In this document: one piece after another, positions 10,898 to 22,701 of the stretch
How positions within the stretch are numbered: position 1 is the first letter of the stretch
How the letters are laid out: each line of letters starts with the position of its first letter
From: Coix lacryma-jobi var. lacryma-jobi
Taxonomy: Eukaryota > Streptophyta > Magnoliopsida > Poales > Poaceae
DNA length: 64,000 nucleotides
Direction of reading: 5' to 3'
Assembly: GCA_009763385.1 (NCBI GenBank)
Contig: CM019831.1
Location: 112,432,680-112,496,679, forward strand
Made by a program: the position numbers and the translations under genes
Notes under the pieces: model-generated
The model's input: the letters and a program-made list of their open reading frames with translations, nothing else
The model's database searches: none
What the model was told of the DNA's origin: nothing

Positions 10898-12435
10898 TGT
10901 GTTGACGCAAAACGTGACGCCCCGCGCCAAGCACACAGCAAGCCGAACGAGGCTGGCTTCAATCGGGTGCCCGGAGTATTCTGAATCCGGAAGCGTGCCA
11001 GTCGGTTTGACCTGAAAACCAACAAGGGATGAAAATATGAGAATACCTTGGAACATGCCGGGTGAGACCAGACAGTTCCATATGTACGGCTTTGAAAGCC
11101 AATCATGACGGCACCCAGCTATAAAAGCTGTTTGTCGAAACAGGTTTATAATGTCATTCGACAAGTATAAAGATGAAGCTCATAAACATGTTGAATACCG
11201 AACACATAAATAACAAAAGGATAAAAGGGTAATTCGTAAATATAAATCTATTCAAATAACATATGCATAGGCTAATCCAACTAATCTGCCGCACGTTTAG
11301 CCTTCATAAACCCGTCAAGTATAAACTCAAGCAAAGCTAATCCACCGCATGATACCACTTGCTATGAGTCCACACCACTCCTTATAATTAGATTAATCCA
11401 CCGCATGATACGATCTAATTATAAGAAGCTAAAAGCATACATATATCTGAACAGATCTATAAAAACTCATTACTCATGTAAGCTTTAACCAGAATCGGCA
11501 AACTAGCCGAACCGGGGTCCATGAAGAAGGAACATACAAGCAAAGCATGACCAAACTAATCTAAAACCTGCACCTGCCGCACGGCACCCAGCTCTATCAA
11601 AGCCTAAACATGGTCGACATGCATGAACCCACAACATGTAACAATCTGGATTGAAAGTTAATTCGGCCATCACGATCTTATGATTAACGAAGCACAAATA
11701 AACTTATGCAGCAAGGCGGAACAAAGATCAATCTAGATTGGGCGAAGAGTGTTATAGGAATTAAATAAATAAAACATATAACACATGATAACTTAATGAA
11801 TCTATTAGATCTACCAAATCTAACAGAGCCGATAACTATTTTTACTCATGACTTAATCCGCCGCACGATACAAGGCATAAGCAAAAACTTCCCGTCATAA
11901 GCTTAAATCTGTCGCACGATACTAAGCTTAACATACGAGACTACTTGCATCATATCTAAATCCACCGCATGATACTAGACATGATAGCAAGGTTGCCGGT
12001 ACTTACGGAGGTCGACGGATCGATGATTCCCCTCGAAGAACTCGACGACACGACTAAGGACTCGAAGATGGCACGGGGCCGGTTGTATTGATATGGTTGT
12101 GAACAGTTTTACAATGGTCGAGGGTTTATATTTATACCCTGGACGAAACACGAATCCTAGACGATTACGACTTAAAAAACAAGGAAAGATATAAATCATA
12201 TTCCTAATCCTTTCGGCGTCTTCCACCGTCACGTGTTTTCTCATGCAAGCCGGCTTTACCTGCATCATCCATCTCCCGAATGGGGCCACTGCTTCACGAA
12301 ATAGCCGACCGCGCAGGTATTCACCGAAAATCTCAAGGACCAAATAGCCGTCCGAATGCTTGCCGAATCCTTCTCTTCTCTACTGGCTGGACCCTCCTGT
12401 CATATCTTCGTGTGTGCGAAAATCTGGTGTTAACA
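10898..12435 (-). repeat. 5' LTR of element 2
   Basis: Read on the minus strand it begins TGTTAACACC at 12435 and ends near ...GTCAACACA at 10898. It is inverted relative to LTR 1 and shares its TATA box and repeated motif. The base pairs beyond 12435 (CAACG) would be one copy of the target duplication; the other copy is not visible. Confidence 0.8.
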
Positions 12436-12437
12436 CA

Positions 12438-15400
12438 ACGACTCCCAGATACCTCGACTGGTCTGAGCATCCGATCAATTTCTCCCGAGCAGACCAATGG
12501 ACCAGTGTCTCCAATGTAGGGCATTACCCGCTAGTCCTGGATCCTACGGTTGCCGGGTTCAAATTGGGAAGAGTACTCATTGATGGAGGAGCAGGACTCA
12601 ACGTCATCTTTGCAAGCACCCTACGCAAGATGAACTTAGATCTTGCAACTCAGCTCACACCATCAAGCGCCCCCTTTGACGGCATAGTACCCGGAAAGGC
12701 GGCTGTACCACTCGGAAGGATCATACTACCCATCACTTTTGGAACTCAGACCAACTACCGGACTGAGTACATCAGTTTCGAGGTAGCCGACTTCGAATCA
12801 TCATACCATGCCATATTTGGACGACCAACTATCGCCAAGTTCATGGCAGTACCTCACTACCCGTACCTTCTGCTGAAGATGTCGGGTCCCAAAGGTATTC
12901 TAACCTTCAGGGGTGACTTGAAGCGATCGTTCAATTGCGACACAGAAGCGGTTCAAATCGCAGAAAAGGCTCAACTTGCCCTGGAAGTACAGGAACTTGC
13001 ACAGATGGTACATAATACCAAGCCTGGAGATTCAGAAATCCCAACCAAGAGGGCGGGTGCTATCCAACCATCAGCAACAGTCTCTACCAAAACTATTGAC
13101 CTGGAAACTGGTGATCCCTCAAAGACGGCGGTTATCAGTGCTCACCTATCTGAAGAATAGGAACTCGCGCTCACCAAGTTCCTTCGAGCAAACAAAGATA
13201 TATTTGCTTGGAAACCGGCTGATATGCCAGGAGTTCCAAGGAACTTGGCTGAGCACAAATTAGAATTAAAAGCGGGCTCCAGGCCCATCAAGCAAAGACT
13301 ACGACGATTCTCACCAGAGAAGAAAGAGACAATCAAGAAGGAAATAGCTAAACTACTCACAGTCGGGTTCATCAGAGAAATCCTCCACCCCGAGTGGTTT
13401 GCCAATCCGGTACTAGTAAAAAAGAAGAACTCTGCCGAGTGGCGCATGTGTGTCGACTACACAGACCTCAACAAGCAATGTCCAAAGGATCCCTTTGGGT
13501 TACCAAGGATAGATCAAATAGTTGATGCCACCGCAGGTTCCGCTCTATTATCCTTTCTGGATTGTTACTCCGGGTATCATCAGATTGCCCTCAAAGAAGA
13601 AGACCAACCCAAGACATCGTTTATAACTCCCTTCGGTGCCTACTGTTATAAAACCATGTCCTTTGGGTTGAAGAACGCAGGGGCTACTTATCAATGAGCT
13701 ATCCAAGATTGTCTGGGCGACCAAATCGGCCGCAACGCGGAAGCCTACGTTGATGATGTGGTCATAAAGACAAAGGATCCGACTACCCTCATATCAGACC
13801 TAGAGGAAACCTTTTCCCGTCTACGCGCATATCAATGGAGGCTCAACCCCACGAAGTGTGTGTTCGGAGTACCCTTAGGCTAGTTACTTGGATTCCTTGT
13901 TAGCCATCGAGGCATCGAGGCTAGTCAAAAACAGATCACAGCCATCATCAATATGAATCCTCCTACTTCTGTCAAGGATGTTCAGAAACTCACCGGGTGT
14001 ATGGCTGAGCTCAATCGATTTATCTCTCGGCTGGGAGAAAAGGGACTACCTTTCTTCAAATTACTCAAGGCCGGCGATAAATTTCAGTGGACGGAAGAAG
14101 CGGACAAGGCCTTTGAACAGCTCAAAGGATACCTCACCAATTCACCTATACTGACGCCGCCAGAACCTAGGGAGCCGATGATGCTTTATATTGCAGCTAC
14201 CACACATGTTGTAAGCACATCAATTGTAGTGGAGCGCAAGGATGACAAGCACATCTTTCACACCCAACAACCTGTATACTACATCAGCGAGGTACTCTCC
14301 GACTCAAAACTCAGGTACCCGCAAGTACAGAAATTACTCTACGCTCTACTCAAATCTTCAAGAAAGCTACGACACTACTTTGAAGCCCATGAGATCACAG
14401 TTGTTACGGATTTTCCATTGGGAGAAATCCTCCACAACCGCGATGTCACCGGAAGAATTTCCAAGTGGGCAGTCGAGTTGGGAGCACTCAACATCAAGTT
14501 CACTCCAAGGAAAGCAATCAAGTCACATGCTCTAGCTGATTTTGTCGTTGAGTGGACAGAAATACAGCAGGTCCAAGACAATACTATTCCCGAGCATTAG
14601 AAGATGTACTTTGATGGGTCCTTAAAACTCGGTGGAGCTGGTGCCGGAATGCTACTCGTATCACCTGCTAGAGAGCAACTCAAGTACGTTCTACAGATAA
14701 TGTGGCCCGCTACCAACAATGAAGCAGAATATGAAGCGCTACTACACGGACTCAAGCTAGCAGTCACTTTGGGTATCAAGCGACTCCTAGTCTATGGCGA
14801 CTCCTCCATGGTAATTCATCAAGTCAACAAAGATTGGGATTGCACCAAGGAAACAATGAACGCCTACTGCGCCGAAGTCCGCAAGCTAGAGAAACACTTC
14901 TCAGGGTTAGAACTCATTCATATTACCCGGGACCTTAATGTGGCAGCAGACACCCTAGCAAAATTGGGATCCGACAGAGCTCTGGTTCCTAGTGGTACCT
15001 TCATACACTAGCTAACCAAACCTTCAATCCAAGAACAAGAAGAGACTGATCCTACACCCTCCGCTAAGATTTTAACTCTAGCACCTGACTGGACACAAAT
15101 TTTCATCGACTACTTCAAGGAGCATAAACTGCCCAGTGACAAAACTGCTGCAGAGCAGGTCACCAGACATAGCAAAAACTACGTTCTAGTCGGAGACAAG
15201 CTATATCGACGCGGTGCCTCATCAGGAGTCCTCCTCAAGTGCATTTCACCAGAAGAAGGCAAAGAAATCCTGAATGAGGTTCACTCCGGGTGTTGTGGCA
15301 ATCATGCAGCATCAAGGACATTAGTCGGAAAAATCTTCAGATCAGGGTACTATTGGCTCTCAGCTTTGAAAGATGCAGAAGACTTAGTCCGTCACTGTCA

Positions 15401-16328
15401 GTCATGCTAGTTCTTTGCCAAACAACAACATGTACCGACCCATGAGTTGATCTGTATTCCCCCGTCATGGCCCTTCTCATGTTGGGGACTCGACATGGTG
15501 GGTCCTCTTAAGCGTGCTCCAGGCGGATTCGAGTACGTCTACGTCGCAATTGACAAGTTCACCAAGTGGATTGACTACATGCTGCTAGTCAAATTCAATG
15601 CATCAAAGTCAGTACAATTCATGCAGAGCATCTTCCACCGCTTTGGGATGCCACACAGAATTATTACTGACCTTGGTTCTCCTTTCACGGCAATTGAGTT
15701 CAAATCATGGGCCAGCGACTGTGGAATAAAGATAGACTACGCATCAGTGGCTCATCCACAATCAAATGGCCAAGTTGAGAGAGCCAATGCCCTTATTCTC
15801 GCCGATCTAAAGCCAAGGCTATTTGATCTTCTAAAGGACCATGGCAGGAAGTGGGTCGAAGAGCTCCCTAAGGTAGTCTGGGGGCTACGGACGCAGCGAA
15901 GCAGGGAGACAGGCCAAACTCCTTTCTTCTTGGTCTACGGCACCGAAGCAATCCTCCCGGCAGACTTAATCTAGAGTTCACCACGAACAGAACAGTTCAA
16001 TGAAGGAGAAGCTGATGATACAAGGCGACTAGAAGTTGACAGTCTCGAGGAAGCCCGATTAGCCGCTCTCTTTCAATCAACAAGATACCTTCAAGGGATG
16101 AGGCGCTACTATGATAAGAACATCCATCACCGTACCTTCCAAGTTGGCGACATGGTCCTGAAGAAGATTCAGAATACCACAGGACGCCACAATCTTATGA
16201 GTCCATGGGAAGGACCCTACATAGTATCTAAAGTAACAAGACCCGGGTCATTTGAGCTAGTCACTGAGGATGGTTCTCCATTGCCAAATTCATGGAATAT
16301 TGAGCATCTAAAGAAATTCCATACCTAA
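12438..16328 (+). pseudogene. Element 3 pol: protease, RT, RNase H, second RNase H, integrase
   Basis: A single frame of 3.9 kb without any frameshift, broken by seven stops: 13158 TAG, 13695 TGA, 13881 TAG, 14598 TAG, 15009 TAG, 15408 TAG and 15972 TAG. Protease active site VLIDGGAGLN (about 12570). RT shows LDCYSGYHQ (13557) and the catalytic YVDD (about 13745). RT RNase H follows from about 14160, and the second RNase H starts at MYFDGS (14604) with NNEAEYEAL. Integrase has the H-C-C zinc module (15290-15405) and DDE core (D in IDKFTKW, D in TDLGSPF, E in GQVERAN), ending with a PWEGPY module. Reading on is impossible without suppression at seven sites, so it is dead. Confidence 0.92.
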
Positions 16329-17135
16329 GGGCTATGCTACAAATTCGACTCGGGGCAAAATGTACTTATTCCGCGGATATTAATAAAGTTTGGATTTCAT
16401 CAGAAACAAGAGCTTTATGAATTGTCCTTTTATTACACTTTATCATGACTACTTAGTCGGATAAAGTCCTTCAATCATACAATAAGCTTTAGCTATTGTA
16501 TCCCACCGACTAATATATTACTCGGATGGATGGTTCAGTGGCGACCATAAACGAGTTACGAGCTCCGAGCTCAATACAACTCAGATGGTAGTACGGTTTA
16601 ATACCCGGCTATCAACCTATAGCGAATATGGTATCTACAAAAGTAGATACTAGTTCCTATAAGGTAATTCAAGGGGAGGACTCCTCACCCTGATACACAT
16701 TAACCGGATAGAGGTCCGACCCAATTTCGCACTCAAGCTGCGAGTACCAAGAGGATATGATTCACCCAACAGGAACCATTGTTACGGTCCTTCAGAGGTG
16801 CTTGATCAAAAACCATCCCTTAAACAAGGGTACTAAGAGTAGTACTCGGGCAGACTAAGTTCTCTATAAAATCGTTAAAGACTATAAGAGAAACGAAGTC
16901 ATACGACCCAAACACAGTGCTAGAGAGCACCCGGATAGACCTGTGTATTAAGACGTCTGGTCATACATCCACATCAGACAAAACGACCCATTGACAGGAC
17001 ATACCTTGCAAATGCCGAGTCGACAATATACGAAATTCACAAGTCTCAAAAGTAAATTATACTTTGATTCTTTACTATTAATAATATTTGTTTACAGGCG
17101 ATACAAAACATGGTCAAAGGACCAAGGAGGGTATA
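16329..17135 (+). other. Element 3 post-pol spacer
   Basis: No coding evidence. Contains many short CTCGG and ACTCGG words shared with the region downstream of the antisense gene. It also contains the 3' flank of the antisense gene. Confidence 0.5.
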
Positions 17136-20100
17136 CTACTCTACAAGATCAAGAATCCGCGAGTACTCCTCCGCCACGGCCTTGACCTCCTCCTGCATCA
17201 CCGCAAGATCCTCATCACTCTTGCCTTCAGGAAGCGTCATGACGGACGATAGGTCGAAGGATGGCATATGCAGTCGCAACGTCGCCAGCAGACCTTGCAC
17301 CACTGAAGTCGCCATGTCCTTGATGTACTGAGTCAGCCGCCCGAGTGCAGCCTTGGCTCGATCAATCAAGGACTCGTCGGCTCCTTCGGGGTGCGGGATC
17401 ATATCCAGGACAGGCTCAACAGCAAGCTCCAGCACCTTCAAAGAAGCCTGCGAAGTCTGCAGAGACTCCTGAGACTCCTTCAGTTGCGCCTGGACCGCCT
17501 CCAGAGCCTCTCGCGACTCCTTCGTCGACTTTAAAGCCTGCAGCAGGTCCCGGTCAGCACCCTCACACATCAGTTTGGCTTCTTGAAGAGTATTCTGTGC
17601 ATTAGTGTATACCTCCTCAAGCTCTGCCTCCTTCCGATTGAACGCATTGTGCCACCTAGAAGCTAGCGTCTTCGCATCTGAAAGCATATCAAGCAGATGA
17701 GTGTCATCAGTATGCAAAAGCAATAAGGACTCGGGACAGTACTTTCAACTTACCAGTTAACTGCTTCTTGGAGGACTTCTTGAGCTCCTTTAACTTCTGC
17801 TCCGAGGCAGCATCTTTGGCAAGCAGCTCAATCTCCCGGTTGTTGGCCACATCACGCTCAGCAACAACAACATTGAGATTGTTTTGCAACTCGTTGATGC
17901 GGTTGTGCAGGAGCTGAGTGGCCACCTTTTGGCTAATCTGGTCTTGGGCGATGTAGTCTTTGAGTCGCTGATTCTCACCAGATAGCTCTCGGCGAATTCG
18001 GGTGATTTGCTCAGTGACCTTTTACATCAAAGCCCTGTACAGAAACAATATGTAAGTACTCAGATGAGACTACAACATACGAAGAGGACTCCAAAAGGAA
18101 TTACCTCAACAAATTCACGAAGTGCCAAGGCAGGTGCCATCACTTGCTGGCTTAGCTCCTTCAGCCGGGTGAGGTCCTGGTTGTACCCCATGACGTCAAG
18201 TGTCGCTCCTTGGCGCGAGGACTCGGGGGCACCCTCGGACTCTCCATGTGGATGAGCTGAAGCTTCGGCATTGATCTCGGCCAGGACTATCTCCAGAGTT
18301 GGTTCGTCCGGCTGTCGAGTGCGAAAAAACCACTCATTCATCACTCGGTCAAACTCCAATTGAGCTGGAGAGCGGAAGATTGAGTATGGAACACCAACCT
18401 GAGGCAAGGGAAGAACGTCCGCTTCAGGTGCTGCATCCACTTGGATACTGGACGGAGAGGAGCCAGGCAAAGGATCTACCTGGCTAAAGATCAGAGGGAC
18501 GCTGACTTCACTTTTGTCTCGCGTCTCTGACTCCTCTACCGCCCGGGTCTCGGGGACAACACTTGAGGAAGTTGCGGTCGGCTTCGTTTTCCTACAACAG
18601 ACGAGTGTCCATGCTAGTACCAGAAACACACGGGTATTCTAAAGAAAGTTTTGCGACTTACTTCACAAGCTTCAATGCCCGTGGCAGCTTCAAGAGTGGC
18701 TTCTTCAGTTGCGTGTCTGGAGCTGGAACTTCTTCAGGAACCGCACCACTTGAAGCCCCCTGGGCTGTTTCAACATCTAGATCAAACAAAGATATAAGAC
18801 AAGGGTTTATTAAAATCCAAAACAGAGAGACTACAAAGTACTCGGGTTTTCCCTTACCAGGAGCACCCGTATTATAGTGCTTTTCAGCCAATTCTGTTGA
18901 CAAAAGAACTTTACGACAAGCACGGCGATTACCAGTGCGAGCCTTCTTTGGGACAGGTTCTCCGGCTTCTTGAAGCAAACTCGGAGACCTCTTCCGGCTA
19001 CTCTCGGCTTCCGGATCTATGAGCATGATATCAGAGTCAGTTGATTCTGAGTCAAGCCAATCTAAGTCACCAGGAGAGCTTGACTCGTTTCGGAGGTCCT
19101 CACTTCAGATAGGACCCCCGAGAGCTATGCCTCCGCCTTCTTGAATCGTCGGGGACAAGGGTGGACAATCATTGTTATTCCTCCCTTGGTCCTATAAAGA
19201 AGAAGATACTCAAGTCAAGTCACAAGGATATCTACCAAGAATCTCAAAGACAAGACAACTCAACTACTTACCTCTGGAGGAGGGTTGATGGCGGAGAAGG
19301 TCGCCATCATCGGAACGAGATGTTCACGACTCTTCAACAGTCGGTTCATCCTTCTAAGAACTTCATGGTTTGACAATTGCTCAGCATCATGACGACTCGG
19401 ATCCTTCACGCCCAGGTACTCGAAGCCAAAATTGGCTCGTTGTTGAAGTGGGTGGATTCGGCGCGCGATGAAGTTTTGAACGACGGTGTATCCATTCAGA
19501 CCACTTTCTTTCAATGCTGCTATCACGTCAATAAGAGGTTGGACAGTCTCTAGCTCTTCAGCAGTGATCTTGTCCTTCCACTCCCGGCACTTCTGAGGCG
19601 GCCACCCATCATGACGATAGAGAGCTAGCGGGGGGTTGGCTATGTAAAACCACCCGGCAGCCCAGTCTCGGACAGACTCTGATAGCTCTATAGTAATATA
19701 CTGAGTGGCTACCTCTAATCTAAGCTGGATGCCAGCCCCTCCGACTACCTCTACGGATGCATCACTGGGTTGACACTTCACCCAGAAAAAGTAGCGAAAG
19801 AGGGTGAAAGAGGGACAGATCCCCAGGAAAGCTTCACACAGATGGGAGAAGATAGCAATGTGGAAGCAGACGTTGGGAGTAATATGGTTGAGAGTCAAAC
19901 CATAGTAGTGAAGCAACCCCCGCAGGAAGTCAGATGCTGGGAGCCCCAATCCCCGCTCCACGAAGTATTTGAACATCACGATCTCCGTCGTGTTAGGGGC
20001 TGGCGCGCGGTGATCAGTTGGCACCCTCCATCCATCAAGCGGTTGCGACCGGAGCAATCCTTGTTGCGCCAAGAAGGCCAACTCTGCCTCCCTGGTATCT

Positions 20101-20210
20101 GGTTGTTTCCAGGCGAGCACATCAGTGGGTGGGCATGGGTGGCACGGCTTCCCGCTGGTGGTGATCTTCGCTTTCTTCTTCTCAGCCGCAGACTGCTTCT
20201 TGGGACCCAT
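17136..20210 (-). CDS. Antisense gene C of element 3: putative gypsy-type transposon domain (PF04195-like) plus coiled coils, six exons
   Basis: Minus-strand exons: 20210-19272, 19191-18858, 18776-18662, 18591-18105, about 18034-17754 and 17677-17136. Donors are GTAAGT, GTAAGG, GTAAGT, GTAATT, GTAAGT; phases agree at every junction except exon 4/5, where one extra G is present. Exon 1 (from MGPKKQ) carries the domain known as 'putative gypsy type transposon': an acidic helix FKYFVERGLGLPASDF, then a hydrophobic stretch ending FFWVK, at about residues 80-160. Exon 2 has a bipartite basic cluster (SRKRSP, PKKARTG) that could be nuclear targeting. Exons 4-6 are long heptad-like helices (ELQNNLNVVVAERD, LEAVQAQLKESQ). 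Damage: TGA in exon 2 near 19106, TAA in exon 5 (both fit C to T). About 900 residues if whole. Such proteins are known as ORFs of cereal Ty3/gypsy elements; their role is not established. This copy is probably a pseudogene. Confidence 0.75.
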
Positions 20211-21780
20211 GTTGATAACAAGGGACTTTCTACGCATCAACTAAGGGACTGGCTATGAGGATTTGTTGCTCTGAAGGCAATGGCTAGATGGAAGCGTGAA
20301 GAAAACATAAGCCCGATGGCGGCTTATTATAGATCTGTTTCGACAACCGTTCATCTTTTCCAAACGACGTTATGAAACTGTTCAAAACCCTAACGGCTAG
20401 GGGGATGTTTCAGACAGCGCTAGAGTCAGTGAACAGGCCCACCGTAAGCAGACAACGTTATTCTTTCAAAGATACATTTAGTACTCGGAGAAGAAGACGA
20501 AGGACTCGGAAAATATTTCCAAGTACCCGGATCTTATTTATTATTACTCGGAATTACAACAAGAGATACATGGATACATCTTGAGATACAACAGCTTCCA
20601 GTACAAGTACAATCAGAGTGTAAAACGCTACTCTAGTGTAATCAAGGTACAGAGTCTTGGTGCATAGCGCACCAAGGACCAGGTTCAGTGAGACGCAGTA
20701 AAACAGACACAGAACCTTGGGTAGACATTATCTTTTCAGTGCATCCCAAGGTGGGTTTAAGGCACCGCCCTAGTGCCCAAGGAACTCGGAGGTAGGCCCT
20801 AACCCTAGCACCCTTTTGACAACCTGTGACCCCGAGGTTGCCCACGATGCGGGAGTCACAAGAGTTCTTCTAGGCGCGCCTCTGTATCCCTCTACTCGCG
20901 ACCACTTGGAAACCACCCTGACGGATGATCCCTTCACAAGAGTTCTTCTGGGCACATCAACTATCTTGCATAAGGAAGACACCCGGGGGTTCGGACATCT
21001 CCGCTACAGATACTACAATACTCATGGGACTAAGAGAAGTCATATACTCAAGAAGATATGGGTTCCTTGCTTCCCAGGCAGGGTATTTATAGGCGGTTCA
21101 TCTTGGTCTATGGACATTGTCCACGGATATAAGTGATCAGAGAGTCAATAATTTTCCCTATGTACTGTTGCACACGTGAAGCCTGGCACCAGTGATGGGT
21201 TTGGTTCCCATGCGTACTTCAAGAGAAAGACGACAAAGTTTTGCAGTTGCAGAACACGACAAAAATCATCAATGCATACAGGTGGCACAATTATTGGTCA
21301 ATTATTACAGACTTCACAGTAATTTTTATTCAGTGGGGGTGAAAATGGATGTTTGATGAAAATATTACCCACCTGAAGCTGGATATTTATTACTCGGATG
21401 GATTAAGCAACAGATCAGTGTCACGTTTCAACTCCTCAAAACCTTTATGGATTACTCGGTATTATATTGGAAGACCCCAAGAACCGACTACTTAGGTACT
21501 CGGAACTCGGGTTCGGGGGCTGCAGGGTATATACCATAAAAGAAATGTTTTTTCTTATCCAAGGATTACTCGGAAAGGGCTCAAAAGATCCTCAAAGTTA
21601 TTATAAATAACAAGAGGCTCGGGGGCTGCACCCTATGGGTGCACTTTTTCAGAAAAAGTGCACGCCATGGAAGTTCTTTACCTGCAGAGCACTTCAAGAT
21701 TTCTCAAGACATTACTCGGAGATTCTCAAAGAGAAATCAGAAGGTAACGTTCTGAAGAAATGATGAAGAGCTCGGGGGCT
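20211..21780 (+). other. Element 3 spacer between antisense gene C and 3' LTR
   Basis: No coding evidence. It holds the probable promoter region of gene C, a 19-bp imperfect repeat CACAAGAGTTCTTCT at 20858 and 20935, and repeated CTCGGGGGCT words at 21507, 21619 and 21770. The last of these directly precedes the LTR and may be the purine tract. Confidence 0.5.
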
Positions 21781-22208
21781 TGACGGATCAGGATGTCAGA
21801 GATATCATCAGAAGATGAGTACTCGGATTAATCCTGGACGACACGGGAGATCCTAGGACGTGATACGAAGTCTACATGGATTAGGACTCTTATTGTAACT
21901 TAGTCGAGTTCTTAATGAAAGTCTTGTAATTAGAATAGGACTCCTTTGATGTAACCGACTAGGACTCGGTATACGCCGCGCTTCACCCGGATATATAAGG
22001 GGAAGCGGGCGCCGACCCCTATCATCGAATCTTGAATCATAACACAAGGCACACGCAGCACTAGACGTAAGGTATTACACTATTAAGCAGCCTGAACCAG
22101 TATAAATCGCTGTCCCTGTGTACTCGCCGAGTTCTACGAACGCCGATCCCCACCGAACAAATTGTCTGAGATTCCTCAAGACAAGTTGTCGGTTAACAAA
22201 CACCGACA
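21781..22208 (+). repeat. 3' LTR of element 3
   Basis: Begins TGACGGATCA after GAGCTCGGGGGCT and ends AACACCGACA; about 428 bp. It contains a TATA box at 21991 and a transcript-like tail. The start is inferred from the purine tract and is less sure than the end. Confidence 0.6.
21991..21999 (+). promoter_or_regulatory. TATA box of LTR 3
   Basis: ATATATAAG followed by a GC-rich stretch about 30 bp downstream, the usual arrangement for a plant LTR core promoter. Confidence 0.55.
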
Positions 22209-22213
22209 CTTAG

Positions 22214-22698
22214 CACTAGTGCAGAAACGAGATTTAGCCCCAGTTGGGAAACCGGGGCTAGCAATTTGGAAACCTTTAGTTCCGGGTGCTCTCAACCGGA
22301 GCTAAAGGCTTCTACGACAAAAAATAAATATGCATCTGTGAGATTCGAACTTAGCACCTCTCGCCTCGCGCACACTTACCAACTCGGCTACACAACCCAC
22401 GTGATATAGGAGGTCGTTTTTCTTTTGAATTCACTCGTGAAGGACCTTTAGTCCTGGTTGGTAACACCAACCAAGACTAAAATGACCTTTAGTCCCAGTT
22501 GGTAACACCAACCGGAGCTAAAAGGTCACCCTTTAATCCCGGCTGGTATTACCAACCGGGACTAAAGGTTGGAGGACCTTTCTTCCGGGTTAGTAATACC
22601 AACCGGGACTAAAAGTTCATCTTTAGTCCCGGACGCAATTTTTTGCCGAGACTAAAGCTTAGTTGATAGATCGTCCAAATGCCTGTTCTATTGTAGTG
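22214..22698. mobile_element. CACTA-type MITE
   Basis: Begins CACTAGTGCAGAAA and ends TTCTATTGTAGTG, so the termini are inverted CACTA repeats. The flanks are TAG at 22211-22213 and TAG at 22699-22701, the 3-bp target duplication of this superfamily. It sits only 5 bp past the end of element 3. The right half is a chain of inverted TTTAGTCCCGGTTGGTA-type units that should fold into strong hairpins. It has no coding capacity. Confidence 0.9.
22338..22396 (-). other. tRNA-like segment inside the CACTA MITE
   Basis: Read on the minus strand it has TAGCCGAGTTGGTAAG (A box like) at 22390-22375 and GTTCGAATC (B box like) at 22350-22342, about 32 bp apart, in the order of a tRNA gene. The rest folds poorly and it lacks a recognisable acceptor stem, so I call it a tRNA-derived pseudogene. 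Confidence 0.55.
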
Positions 22699-22701
22699 TA
22701 G

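Larger units (their letters stand above)
6082..12435 (-). mobile_element. Element 2: degenerate Tat-lineage retrotransposon on the minus strand
   Basis: Read on the minus strand: 5' LTR (12435-10898), primer-binding site, gag, protease, a small RNase H remnant, post-pol spacer and an antisense gene reading on the plus strand. Reverse transcriptase and integrase are missing, deleted between the protease and the post-pol spacer. Its 3' LTR and the rest of its antisense region are not in the window and should lie left of element 1. The right end abuts pol of element 3, so I infer it inserted there. Confidence 0.8.
12436..22208 (+). mobile_element. Element 3: Tat-lineage retrotransposon with its left end displaced
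   Basis: Contains protease, RT, two RNase H domains and integrase in one frame (12438-16328), a spacer, a six-exon antisense gene, and an LTR ending ACACCGACA. Its gag and 5' LTR should be on the far side of elements 1 and 2. Its pol is clearly different in sequence from element 1, and its antisense gene is of a different type, so it belongs to another Tat family. Confidence 0.85.

Noticed and set aside
4684..12435. Inverted LTRs as ends of one large inverted-repeat element
   Set aside because: Each LTR belongs to a separate element with its own internal parts; nested insertion explains it better.
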